Positions 19,120-29,510 of a stretch of DNA of 64,000 bases are shown in pieces. Under the pieces are notes generated by a model. That model did not search any database and was not told where the DNA came from. It saw only the letters and a program-made list of their open reading frames with translations. The stretch comes from Letharia columbiana (taxonomy: Eukaryota > Ascomycota > Lecanoromycetes > Lecanorales > Parmeliaceae), in the NCBI RefSeq assembly GCF_014066305.1, contig NW_023501039.1, forward strand, positions 992,001 through 1,056,000, written 5' to 3'. Made by a program: the position numbers and the translations under genes. How positions within the stretch are numbered: position 1 is the first letter of the stretch; every line of letters starts with the position of its first letter.

Positions 19120-22100
19120 TTATTCGTCCTCACTGTCATCCTGGACCACTTTTCTTCTGCCTCTTCGCTGCAAAGTTTCGTGACGCAGTTGCTCATTCGA
19201 TCGCTTTGAAAGTGCCACTGACCTTATAGACCCGCCCTTTTGAACCAGCGTGCCGAAATCTGGAAGACCATCGTCCGAGTCCGCATCGCTGTGGACTAAT
19301 ACTTCTCCCGGCTCATTAAACTGTATGTCGCCCTTCTGCAATGACGGCGGTGAGGACTTGGAGGATGCGATATCTAAGTCTATGTCTTCGCCCATATCGT
19401 CATTGAGGAAATCGTTCAGGCTATCGTCAGATGCTAGTTCGTTGGTCGAAGATAAGGTAAGAGAAGCATTTCTGGGCATTGCATTTTGCCTTCTTTTCGC
19501 GGGTGATATCCTTCGTGTTGTCTCTAAAATTGAATGTTTACTTCCGCATGATGATTGTGAGGAAGGCTCATCTGCTGGCGAAGATCTGAAGTGCAAGGCC
19601 CGTGTCTCCGCCTGCACCCGGCCGACTTCTTCATCTTGAGAATGCAGATTTTCCTTGTACCATTCATGTGCGTGCGGTGAAATATTGTGTATTGCTTTTA
19701 GCATGCTGACCGCCCTCTTCGTAACATGACCATGACCAAGATGCTTCGTTGGGCGTAAAGATCTTTGCAAATCCGGGAAAGCATCCACACGAGGTACCTC
19801 AACGATCTGGGGGGCATCGCCTTTGATATCCAAGTATCGGCGCTCGAACTCTCTTTCTTGGGCTGGAGTCAAAAGAACTTCCTCAAGGGACGGTAGTGGT
19901 TCAGGTGAAGGCACACTCGGGCGACCATTTTTAGCAGGAACTCTGGTAGGCCGCACACCCTCTTTGTCTTCGTCTTCTCCCATACGGGACGCTTTCACGA
20001 ACCCAGTACGTACACCGTCCGGCATGTGGAATTTCTTAGCAGGTCTCTTCGGCGGTTTCCTACCTCTCTTGGTAGGTTCCGGTAGATCGGCCTGGGTATT
20101 CTCAGGAGGTATTTCAACAATCTTCTTATCAACGACAGGCACGATGTCGCGAGGGACAATTCGTCTCGACTCTTCGTCGTGAAAATTGAACCTTGTGCCT
20201 GAAGCGATTTCCTTCTGCATCTTTTGGTAGTTGTCCTTAGCTTTAATGAAGTTGTCTTCTTCCTTGCCTTTCATCAAGGTTACAACGATGTTCCCAGCTC
20301 GCTTCCTACCCGTCCGTCCCATTCGTTGCAACATCCTGATCGGTGAAGCAGAGGCATCATAGCAGACAATCAGGTCTACCTCACCAATGTCCAGACCTTC
20401 CTCGCCAATGGATGTGGCAACAAGAGTGTTGTAAATACCCGTCTGGAACTTTTTGATGACATCCAGTTGCTTCTTCTGGTCCATTCCATCGGAGCCCTTA
20501 GAATTTGCTTGTCCTACGAAGACATGTGGTCTGATCATAGGATCGTTGCGCTTGAGGACCCGAGCGATCTCTTCTGCGCTGTCTCGATAGTGAGAAAAGA
20601 CCATGACACGAGTACTTGAAGGATCTGAAGCTCCTCGTCCGTCTCCAGCGTCCAAAAAGTGGTTCATCACAACGCTCTGTAGATATTCCAGTTTTGGGTG
20701 ACCAATGAAATCCGGGTTGTTGATCCAGATCTGGACTCTGGACATCATAGTCTGGAACGGCTCGGCCTCATTGATCTGTTTGGCATATTTGCCACCTTTC
20801 TTTCCATCGCTGTGAATTTCATTTCTGAAAGCCAAGACTTTATGGTAGAAAGGACCGATCCCGTGAAACTTGAGCAGTTCGGTGCCATGAGATAGGCTAG
20901 CAAGGAGGGAGAATATCGTGTTCACCATACCCTTCACCCCCATGTTGGCTTTTCTTCCAGCGTCAGAGCTCATCCATCTAGTGCGAGCTTGATTGCAGCC
21001 GAAGGGAGTCAAAGTCATTGGGTCTCTGGCCCAGTATGCGTTCATTCCGGTCAACTTGTCGAGCACAGGCTGTAAAGCCCTAGAGAACAGTTCCATGACC
21101 ATGACCATCTCATCAGAATTCTCAAACAGTATGGTCTCGATCTTACGCGAGTGCACGTACTGCCGGATGTCGATGGATTCCTCGGTTCTTATTTCGACTC
21201 TCGAAATTCCGAGGCCATCAATGACTTCTTGAACTTTCTCAATCGACGCTCCTGGCGTGGCCGTTAGTGCCAATACTCGGAAGCTCGAGTTGAAGCGCTT
21301 GAGGAAGTTGACGACTTCAACGTAAGCATAGCCTCCAGTCGCACGGTGAGCTTCATCGACGACAAGAAGCACAAGTCTTTTTGGGTCGCAAATTCCCGTT
21401 TTTAGGTCATTGATAATAGTCTGAGGCGTCATGAAGAAAACTCTCTTATTCTGCCATTCCTCTGCGCGTAGCCCAGGAGAGATACCACCAGTAAGCATCG
21501 TCGTAGCCGACCGTGGAATGCCAGCAATGTCGAAGCAGGCTTTGACTTGCTGAGAAACGAGAGGTTTTGTGGGAGCCACGAACACAATTTGCGATTCGGT
21601 GGTCCATCGAAACCAATTGAGCATTATAGTTGCCGCAATGAATGTCTTGCCAAGTCCAGTTGGTAAAGCGACGAGCATATTGTGGTATAAACCCCTTGCG
21701 ACGATGCTATATTGGTAATCGCGAATAGTGCCTAAGTTTATTGGATAGACCCAAGTAGCCAGTGCCTCACGGTCCAACTTGTGGTGGGTTGGGGTTTCCT
21801 CTCTATTTGCCATTGGCCAATTGTGTTTCCTCGACGATTGCGTTTGAGACGGGACTCCTTGAACCTGGGTCCCGAACAAGGTGGTTTGTCGAAGATTCGC
21901 AAGAGGTGCAGCTAGCCTGTGATTTTGCAAAGGTTGAGAAGGGTACTCTTGCTGCGACGAGATGAATATTGGCTCTCTAGACGCAACTTTGGAAAGACCA
22001 TTGGGTGAGGAGAATGCGTCAGATGGTAAATAAGCCAGTACATCCTCATAGCTCTCATCCAGGCCGAAATCGTCATCAGCCTCTTCGCGTTCTTGAGGCT

Positions 22101-22566
22101 GAAATAGTACACGCTCTTCAACTTGATCTTGTCTGGTGGAAATCGTATTGACATGCGGGTTCCTTGGCGTATGTTGCTTGGGGCCTTCTCGTTGAATATT
22201 TATTGACGGTGGCGATGGCTTTCTTGGCTTGTGCCAATGGAACTGGTCAATTCGATAAGGACTTGAGGACCTCTGAGGCGGTTGAGTAAAGAAGGCGTCA
22301 GAGGGCAATTCCGAGTTCTTCGGAATGTGAATCTTGTATTTTGACTTGGGCTTTGCGTTCTCTCCATCTTCGTTGTCGTTTTTCTCCGTCGCGTGAAGGT
22401 CTTGGGCTGAAGTACCAGAAGCAGCAAAGAAGTCACCCTCCCCGGTCGAATCTGCATCAGTGCCATAGTCAGACGAGACAACTTTCCGCCGCTTGGCTGG
22501 ACGTTGTACTGGTTGGGGAGAAGTATGGTCCTCGTCATCGGAATCTTCCAGACTCTCGGACGCCAT
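19120..22566 (-). CDS. MPH1: ATP-dependent 3'-5' DNA helicase Mph1 (FANCM family)
   Basis: Single frame of 1148 residues. After a disordered acidic N-terminus (1-270) comes a superfamily 2 helicase: Walker A LPTGLGKTF (residues 301-309), DEAH box VVDEAHRATGGYAY (404-407 is DEAH), motif III LTATPG, and a helicase C domain with VATSIGEEGLDIGEVDLIVC and QRMGRTGRKRAG. The central insert between the two RecA lobes (about 480-650) matches the helical insert of FANCM/Mph1/Hef. The C-terminal tail (after about 830) is disordered and acidic. Mph1 dissociates D-loops, regresses forks and limits crossovers. The start ATG at 22566 gives the usual family length. CAP2 lies 252 bp downstream in tandem. Confidence 0.95.
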   Translation of the reverse strand: MASESLEDSDDEDHTSPQPVQRPAKRRKVVSSDYGTDADSTGEGDFFAASGTSAQDLHATEKNDNEDGENAKPKSKYKIHIPKNSELPSDAFFTQPPQRSSSPYRIDQFHWHKPRKPSPPSINIQREGPKQHTPRNPHVNTISTRQDQVEERVLFQPQEREEADDDFGLDESYEDVLAYLPSDAFSSPNGLSKVASREPIFISSQQEYPSQPLQNHRLAAPLANLRQTTLFGTQVQGVPSQTQSSRKHNWPMANREETPTHHKLDREALATWVYPINLGTIRDYQYSIVARGLYHNMLVALPTGLGKTFIAATIMLNWFRWTTESQIVFVAPTKPLVSQQVKACFDIAGIPRSATTMLTGGISPGLRAEEWQNKRVFFMTPQTIINDLKTGICDPKRLVLLVVDEAHRATGGYAYVEVVNFLKRFNSSFRVLALTATPGASIEKVQEVIDGLGISRVEIRTEESIDIRQYVHSRKIETILFENSDEMVMVMELFSRALQPVLDKLTGMNAYWARDPMTLTPFGCNQARTRWMSSDAGRKANMGVKGMVNTIFSLLASLSHGTELLKFHGIGPFYHKVLAFRNEIHSDGKKGGKYAKQINEAEPFQTMMSRVQIWINNPDFIGHPKLEYLQSVVMNHFLDAGDGRGASDPSSTRVMVFSHYRDSAEEIARVLKRNDPMIRPHVFVGQANSKGSDGMDQKKQLDVIKKFQTGIYNTLVATSIGEEGLDIGEVDLIVCYDASASPIRMLQRMGRTGRKRAGNIVVTLMKGKEEDNFIKAKDNYQKMQKEIASGTRFNFHDEESRRIVPRDIVPVVDKKIVEIPPENTQADLPEPTKRGRKPPKRPAKKFHMPDGVRTGFVKASRMGEDEDKEGVRPTRVPAKNGRPSVPSPEPLPSLEEVLLTPAQEREFERRYLDIKGDAPQIVEVPRVDAFPDLQRSLRPTKHLGHGHVTKRAVSMLKAIHNISPHAHEWYKENLHSQDEEVGRVQAETRALHFRSSPADEPSSQSSCGSKHSILETTRRISPAKRRQNAMPRNASLTLSSTNELASDDSLNDFLNDDMGEDIDLDIASSKSSPPSLQKGDIQFNEPGEVLVHSDADSDDGLPDFGTLVQKGGSIRSVALSKRSNEQLRHETLQRRGRRKVVQDDSEDE

Positions 22567-22709
22567 GAGTACCGTCTACGGCAAGTAGAAGACCGCAAAG
22601 CCTGTTTGTAAAGTAATGCATTGTTTGGTCTTGGCCTCACTGGATTTACGCGCCTGCGCGTTTAGACGCGACGAGCAGGGATCCTTCGGAACCTCGAGAA
22701 TTAAACCTT

Positions 22710-23361
22710 GTGAAGAGCCAGCTGGAAGTAATTGACTCACTTGAACAACACAATGCTGGTCAACACAATGTTGATCAACATAGCCATGAAAATCGAAAGC
22801 CAATTGCTAAACACAACAGTGTCGGGACACCTGCAGCATCTGATACACAGTCGGCAAATCAGAGGCCGGTTGATCTGCAGCCAGGACTATTACCACTGGT
22901 GGCTACTGGCCAGAGTCTTCAGGGTCTACACTCCATTCCTTCGTCTTTGCCATTATCTGCGTTCTACAAAATCGAAGTTGTGTGAAAGACGTTTCGTCGG
23001 CTTTCCCACAGAAGCCTCGGTATGTCCGCAGTTGACAAGTTGAAGTTGGCCGAAGAGAAAAATAAAGCGGCCAATGAGGGCATGACAGGCACGAACGCAA
23101 ATATCACGGTAGCGGTGGCTGTCCAGCCAAGCAAGATCTAGGGGCCTCTGAGGCTGGAAACAAGATTCTCAGCTTGCACAACAAGCAGGTGAAAGACTCC
23201 TCGAAAGACGAGAAACCCATACTGTCAGGATCAAAAGCTTGGTCCTCTTTTCTCGCTCTGCCCACCGGACTGCATATTCAGACTGTCCTAAACCTCGCTG
23301 ATAGCATCAACCCAGGCCCCCTCAATAAAATCTTGACGTCAACAGATACTTCCGATGAATA
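22710..23361 (+). pseudogene. Coding-like plus-strand tract, unidentified
   Basis: Not recognised. Three open plus-strand stretches follow each other in different frames: 22710-22985 (short Gln-His-Asn repeat QHNAGQHNVDQHSHE), 23022-23141 (VDKLKLAEEKNKAANEGM), and about 23072-23361 open without an ATG (ends LNKILTSTDTSDE). The composition is hydrophilic and gene-like, but I could not join the pieces with convincing introns; the only candidate is about 30 nt. Either a spliced gene I cannot resolve or a decayed one. It lies between divergent MPH1 and calnexin. Confidence 0.25.
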
Positions 23362-23469
23362 ATTTGCTCTACTGACGTACATACCTGGGATAATACGCTT
23401 CTCGAAAACAAGCAATTCAAGGCCGGTGACCGCCTTTATGGTTTCCTCATGCTCGAGGACCGCCTTCAT

Positions 23470-23585
23470 GCACTTTTAAAAATTCCTTAAAAATATCAAA
23501 ATCGCAATTCATATTCTTTTAAAAAAAAATCGAGTTTTTTATTATAATGTTGTGGAATAATTAATTATAAAGATTAAGTTTTAGA
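23470..23585. repeat. Short AT-rich island
   Basis: About 115 bp of A/T-rich sequence with an A9 run, much richer in AT than the flanks. It lies upstream of the calnexin gene. It may be a RIP remnant of a small repeat or a promoter spacer. Confidence 0.5.
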
Positions 23586-24114
23586 GATTGCAAATCCTAG
23601 TGAATACGAGTACTCCAACGAGTACTCCAAATTGCCGCACACACGTGTTGCTTTCTAACCATGAGAAGCAGCGCTTGAACTTAAGACTTCGAGTATCTGG
23701 ATTATCAAACTGGTTTGAAACTGTAGCATGCTGTGCGATCTGGCCAGAAGAAAGTGCGCGACGAGGATGTAGAAGCGATACAACATACATGTGTAGACAA
23801 AACTTGAAACAACATTTTAAAGGACTCATCAGCCGCGAGACGCTTCATCCCCAATTCCTACTTTATTGTCGTGAGGACTTGGCGCCCACAGTACCTTCCC
23901 AAAGTGGCTAGTGTAGCCGCGGGTAACTTCTTCGAAATTCTGTGGAGCTTCAAAGAGCCATGCTGTCCTTTTGTGACATCCGCCTATTGAAAGCAATCTT
24001 TTCCCCATTCTGCTTTTACTTCTTCATTCAAATCCAGAATCATTGATCCTTCTGCTATCTGTCAATTCGTACCGTATTTAAAGGCCACCCTGCTTCAGCT
24101 AGCAGCTTGACAAG

Positions 24115-26090
24115 ATGCGTGTGAACGCTGTCCTTGCTACAGCTCTTTACTCTTCGGCTGCTCTACTCGGCCAGGTCCGAGCGGACGACACCGATGACGC
24201 TGTCGAGTCTTCATCAACCTCAATAGAGGAGACGAGCACTACCTCAGCCATCGAGAAGCCGACCTTCACTGTAGGATCCCCCCCCAGCATAAGCAATGCT
24301 TGGTCACTCCCTATGTGAGCACATGCTAAAGTCTCACAGCCTTCCAAAATCAAAGCAGACTTTTTCGAACAATTCACAGACGATTGGGACTCACGGTGGA
24401 AACCCTCCCACGCAAAGAAAGAAGATTCTAAGACCACCGAAGAATGGGCATACGTCGGCGAGTGGGCGGTTGAGGAGCCCCATGTCTTCAAGGCCATTGA
24501 GCAAGATAAGGGTTTGGTTGTAAAAAATCCAGCAGCCCATCATGCCATATCCGCCAAGTTTCCCAAAAAGATCGACAACAAGAAGAATACCCTTGTTGTT
24601 CAGTATGAGGTCAAGTTACAAAGTAAGCGTCAATCTGCATCGGTCGTGGTTCGAAGTAGGGGAGCTAATGGCATGTATAGACGGTCTTGAATGTGGTGGT
24701 GCATATATGAAGCTTCTCCAGGACAACAAGGCTCTACACGCGGAGGAATTCTCCAACGCCTCTCCTTATGTCATCATGTTTGGCCCCGATAAGTGCGGTG
24801 CCACGAACAAGGTAAGCAATGCTCGGTCTGCTATGCGAAGAACCGCTAACCGGTAACATTAGGTCCACTTCATCTTCAAGCACAAGAACCCAAAGACTGG
24901 AGAATACGAGGAGAAGCATCTCAAGAGCGCCCCATCAGCGAAGATCACTAAGGGTACTACCAATCTCTACACGCTCATCGTCTACGAAGACAATGAATTC
25001 GAAATCAAGATCAACGGCGAATCAAGCAAGAAGGGCAACCTTCTCGAAGATTTCACGCCATCCGTGAACCCGGACAAAGAAATCGATGACCCCAAGGACA
25101 CCAAGCCCGAGGATTGGGTCGACGAGGCCAGAATCGCCGACCCAGAAGCTACCAAGCCTGAAGATTGGGATGAGGACGCTCCATTTGAGATCATCGACGA
25201 GGAAGCTACTAAGCCTGACGACTGGCTCGAGGATGAGCCTACCATGATCTCAGACCCAGAGGCTGAGAAGCCAGAAGATTGGGATGATGAGGAAGATGGT
25301 GACTGGATCCCACCCACGGTACCAAACCCCAAATGTGAGGAAGTCTCTGGCTGCGGTAAATGGGAGCCACCAACCAAGAAAAACCCTGCTTACAAAGGCA
25401 AATGGACTCCTGAGTACATTGATAACCCAGCATACAAGGGTGTTTGGGCACCAGCGAAGATCCCTAACCCTGATTACTTTGAGGACAAGACGCCCTCCAA
25501 GTTCGAGCCCATGGGCGCTGTAAGTACTCTATTGCCCATTAACTTTAGCAACCGCCACTAATACATTTTAGATCGGGTTTGAAATCTGGACAATGCAGAG
25601 CGACATCCTCTTCGATAACATCTACATTGGCCACTCCGTCGGGGACGCAGAGAAACTCAAAGCCGAAACCTACGACGTCAAGCACGCCATCGAAGTAGCA
25701 GAAGAGGAAGCCAGCAAGCCACCACCAGCAAAGGAATCGCCCAAGTCTCCGATGGATCTCAAATTCATGGACGACCCAGTCCACTACGTCCGCGAGAAGG
25801 TTGACCTTTTCTGGGCCATAGCTAAGAACGACCCCGTCGAAGCCGTGAAGGCTCTTCCTGAAGTCGCTGGCGGAATCGGTGCTTTGGCTGTGACAGTCAT
25901 CGCATTGATTGTTGGTATCGTTGGCCTCTCAGCCGCTCCCCCACCCCAGGTGCAGAAAGCAGCGGAGAAAGTAAAGCAAACCGCCATGGACACCAAGGAT
26001 CAAGTAGTTGACGCAGCTAGCACTGCCACTGAGAAATCTCAAGCGGAGCTCAACAAGAGAACTACGCGATCATCAGGACCTGCGGAGTGA
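24115..26090 (+). CDS. Calnexin, ER membrane lectin chaperone
   Basis: Five exons: 24115-24270, 24340-24622, 24681-24811, 24863-25519 and 25572-26090, coding 581 residues. A signal peptide covers about residues 1-23 ([17 protein letters not shown]). The luminal lectin domain includes [26 protein letters not shown] and [13 protein letters not shown]. The P-domain shows the type 1 repeats [12 protein letters not shown] (four copies) and type 2 repeats NPAYKGxW (three forms). A single membrane helix ([20 protein letters not shown]) is followed by a Lys-rich, Ala/Thr-rich cytosolic tail. Calnexin holds monoglucosylated N-glycoproteins in the ER folding cycle. The first acceptor is TCTCACAG at 24339; the nearer AAAG site would break the frame. 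Confidence 0.95.
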
Positions 26091-26607
26091 TTGTAAGCAG
26101 ATCGGTGCCTGGACTTTGTACCTAGGGGAGGAAGAAGAGTGAAGGTGCGGTGGCTGGGCTGGTGAGCGGGCAGATGCATCAGTACTAGGGCAGGTCAATC
26201 AGCTGTTGGGATCGGTCTTGTCATGCTGTTCTTCTACCAGGAGTCTGTATACTATTTGCGGAGAACAATGCTAAGAAAAGTCTGCATGAGGCAATGCCGT
26301 ACACATTGCACAGTTCGTCGATCTTGCTATTGCACGTAGCGTACAGGAAAGAATTATCGAGATAGGTGTTCAGAGCTTAGGTAAGAGAATCTCGCGCCGT
26401 TTTCGTTTTATCCATACTCGTCTAAAGACGCTCGCTGTGCACTATCTAGCCGTGCTGTGCATGAACCCTCAAGAACGCCAATACTGAATTTGGTATCGAG
26501 AACAGAGCGAGGAAACCCCAGTAGTAGACAGGCAGAGGGAAACCTGGCGACCAAAGGGGGCAAAATAAAGAAGTAGCCAGCCCCGGGCACATCAGCCGGC
26601 AAGGTGA
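26091..26607. other. Convergent 3' intergenic region, calnexin / CaM kinase
   Basis: About 517 bp between converging genes; no recognised gene or RNA. Presumably both 3' UTRs. Confidence 0.5.
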
Positions 26608-27998
26608 TCATCTCGGGGGATTGTAGCTCCCCCTTTTTGCCTTCTCCTCCGCTGCCTTGGCCTCCTTTTCCCTCTCCACCTTCTCCTTCTCCTCCCTCAC
26701 CTTGGCAAACACGACCTCCCGGAATATAGCCCCCTTGGCCACCTCGCTCAAAGTCTTTTTCTTCCCAGTATTGTTGGTCGGCAATCCAGTACTGGCTGTA
26801 CCTTTCTTGGCCAGCTTTTGCCCTGCCATTTCCGCCGAGTCCGCCGGTATATCGGGTTGGCTCAACGTTCCGTCTTCGTCTTCTGGGTCTTGCATCTTGA
26901 GCGCCTCGATGCGGTTGGCGAGTTTGATGACATTGATGCCACGCTTCAGACGAGCCTTGGCCATGATAGCGCGGAATTCAGGTAGCAAATCGAAGTCTGT
27001 GGCTGTCTTGCCTGTTAGCCAGACGTCTTGCAGGGCTTCTTCGCTCGTGAATCGTTTGCTAGGGTCTGGTTGCAGCAAGCTGACAATGAAGTCTTTGGCG
27101 TCTGAGCTGACGTCTTTCCAATAACGGCCGTGAAACACGATGCGCCCGCTTTTGCATTCTTCGATCAGGTCTGCAACGTTCTCACTGCGGAAAGGGGAGT
27201 AGCCGCAGAGGAGGGTGTAAGTGATGACGCCTAGGGACCACATGTCAACGGGCTTGCCGTGACCTTGCTTCATCATGATTTCTGGGGCTGCGTAGCCAAA
27301 TGAGCCGGCCATGGTATTCAGCATGGCGTCTTTGGAGTCGAGCATTTTCGCGATGCCGAAGTCGGCGAGAACGAGGGAAGAGTGTGCGTCTTTGGTCAGG
27401 TAGAGGAGATTCTCGGGTTTCAGATCTATATGACAGTAAGCAGCACGGACATGAAGAAGGCTTGGCAGGGAATTGTCACCTCGATGGACCACGTTGTTGT
27501 AATGAAGGTAGTCGACGGCTTCGAGGACTTGCTTGATCGTTTGAGAGGCGTCTTTCTCTGTAAACTTGCCGTATTCGCAGATCCGGTCAAAAAGCTCTCC
27601 CCCTGTCGCCAGTTGGGTGACGATGTAGTACTTATCCTATACAGCAGCAGACGTCAATTCCATTGCATTTTGATGCCAAGTGCTTTTCCAAATACCTTCG
27701 ACTCGAACCAATCGTGAAACCGGACAATGTTGGGATGCTTCATCCTCTGCAGCAGGACCATCTCATCGTACACCATCTTCTCATTGCCTTTGACGTTCTT
27801 CTTGAGAATGATCTTGATAGCATATCTTTCTCCGCCGCATTCTGCTTCCCTCACGATGCCGTACGTCCCTGCTCCCAATGTCCTGCCGAATCGGTACTGA
27901 GACCTGGGAATTCTATGAGCGAGTTTCAGGGGAGCTGACTAGAGGATTACGTACTTTTTATCGTAGCTGTCTGGCTGCCCTGACAGCTTGTTCATCAT
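26608..27998 (-). CDS. Calcium/calmodulin-dependent protein kinase (CaMK1-like)
   Basis: Four exons: 27998-27955, 27903-27696, 27636-27480 and 27425-26608, coding 408 residues. The start region MMNKLSGQPDSYDKKSQYRF is the N-terminus of fungal CMKs. Kinase motifs: glycine loop GAGTYGIV, VAIK-type lysine in YAIKIILKK, catalytic HRDLKPENLLY (joined across the last intron), DFGIAK, GSFGYAAPE. The autoinhibitory/calmodulin-binding stretch ARLKRGINVIKLANRIEALK follows. The Lys/Glu-rich tail carries KGAIFREVVFAKVRE, conserved in filamentous fungi. The kinase responds to calcium in growth and stress signalling. An alternative 5' exon (28170-28107, MGSQKGKRPEL...) joins in phase across a 100-nt intron and would extend the protein to 432 residues; I cannot choose between the starts. 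Confidence 0.9.
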
Positions 27999-28835
27999 GT
28001 TTGAGACTATACAAAAGTTGCGAGTCAGCACACTCCGTGGAATCAGATTCGTTCTCAGGAGCAACAACGATTGTCGCATCCAAGTCACAAAGTACGGTTC
28101 GCACACCCTCTCGAGACCTCTTGGAGTGAGGAGGGTCAAGCTCAGGACGCTTCCCCTTTTGGCTCCCCATGTCGACGTCTTTCCCGAGCAACGAGGTTTA
28201 GAAAAGAATATAAGAGAAATGCAGGCGCGCAAAACTGACACCTGGCAGGTATACATACAACTCATCTTGAAGTCTGCCCCTGGCCCCTAGCTTGATATAG
28301 GTCGCGCCTGCCTTCTCGTCCCTTCTCTTACTGCGCTCTGTTGCAGGCTTCTCGAGTTCAGCCACCTGGAAAATCAGAAAGTTGGGATCCCGTATTATGA
28401 AGACAATCGAATTCTTCACAGCGCAACGAAGTCAAGATATACAAGACAGGAAAAGGGTTCAAGATGGTCAGGAGTTTGGTAGGATCCAGTGTATAGGAAG
28501 AGGGAGCCGCGAAGGGATCTCGAGTCTAAATACTCTCTAAATACTCTCCCATGGACATTCGGGCTTATGCATCCTTTGCGTGAGTCAGGATATATCTGGA
28601 GAGTTGGAAGGGAATTGCATTGCATTGGACTTGGAGCTAAAAGTGGCTCGACTCGAGGGAGAAATACACAGCCTTGTGTCTCTCGTGATGATCCCTGCCC
28701 CACGTCTTGGCGGGGCAAATGCCAAGACCTGTCTAGCGAGGGTCTCGTACACTGTACACACGACCAGACGAACAGTGTAAAGTACTTACCTCTTCCCCAC
28801 ACCACCTCCCTCTTGCAAGTATCTACTCGACAATC
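27999..28835. promoter_or_regulatory. Divergent intergenic region, CaM kinase / small membrane protein
   Basis: About 840 bp between two divergent genes. The part near 28107-28170 may be a 5' coding exon of the kinase. The rest has only short ORFs without recognisable family. Confidence 0.45.
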
Positions 28836-29198
28836 ATGGGCAATGAACTCCTCCTCATAATTGGCTTCACCATCTTCTCCCTCGTCGTCACCATGGCTTG
28901 GGTTGGGGGCTACCTCGACACGTATCAACATACACTTCAAAACGTCATCCTGGACAAGACAGGCGAAAACAGAGCCTCCTACGGTTTAAAAAGTATGTTC
29001 ATGAAAATAACAGGAGTTTCTTCTGTCCAGCGAGCATTTGCTGATCCCTTCATTGTTTCAGCTGTACTCACTGGTCAAAAAACCGGCGACCAAGACCTCG
29101 ATGCTGTGCAAGATGGAGTGGGGAGTGGAGTTGGGGGCTTGGTAGGGAAAGGCGGTGTAGGAGAGAGTATTGGGAGCACGTTGAGCAAAGGACTGTGA
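28836..29198 (+). CDS. Small single-pass membrane protein, unknown function
   Basis: Not a family I recognise. The N-terminus is one hydrophobic helix (LLLIIGFTIFSLVVTMAWVG, residues 5-24), followed by a short polar region and a Gly/Val/Asp-rich C-terminus (GVGSGVGGLVGKGGVGES). A canonical fungal intron (28993-29061, GTATGT ... TGCTGAT ... TTTCAG, 69 nt) interrupts it. Spliced exons 28836-28992 and 29062-29198 give 97 residues. The intron is a multiple of three with no stop in frame, so the unspliced message also reads through, giving 120 residues. The splice sites and the better Lys-Thr-Val join favour splicing. The single helix suggests an ER or other internal membrane location; function is unknown. 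Confidence 0.65.
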   Translation: MGNELLLIIGFTIFSLVVTMAWVGGYLDTYQHTLQNVILDKTGENRASYGLKSMFMKITGVSSVQRAFADPFIVSAVLTGQKTGDQDLDAVQDGVGSGVGGLVGKGGVGESIGSTLSKGL

Positions 29199-29510
29199 CT
29201 TGAGTCGACCTCAGGAGTGGCAATGGAATGATTTGATCAGCATTTAGCTTGGCTACTAGGCAGGATCTGAATGCAGATGAGGCGAATAGTTGGAGATACC
29301 TGTCAACAATCAATGCCATGTGCCATTTCGTTTACCATTGGCAGTGACGTTTCAGAGATCATGGAACACCAGTTGCTTTGGGTTTGGTCCGTCCATAAAG
29401 GTGCAATCCCCGGAGAATAAGCCTAAAGGGTACTGCTTTGCGAGCTCAAGAAAAATGCAACCAGGCACAAGACCTGGGTCTCGGGGTCTCGAACCCTTGA
29501 AATTGCAGCT
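29199..29510. other. Convergent 3' intergenic region, small membrane protein / beta-galactosidase
   Basis: About 310 bp between converging genes with nothing recognised; presumably the 3' UTRs. Confidence 0.5.
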
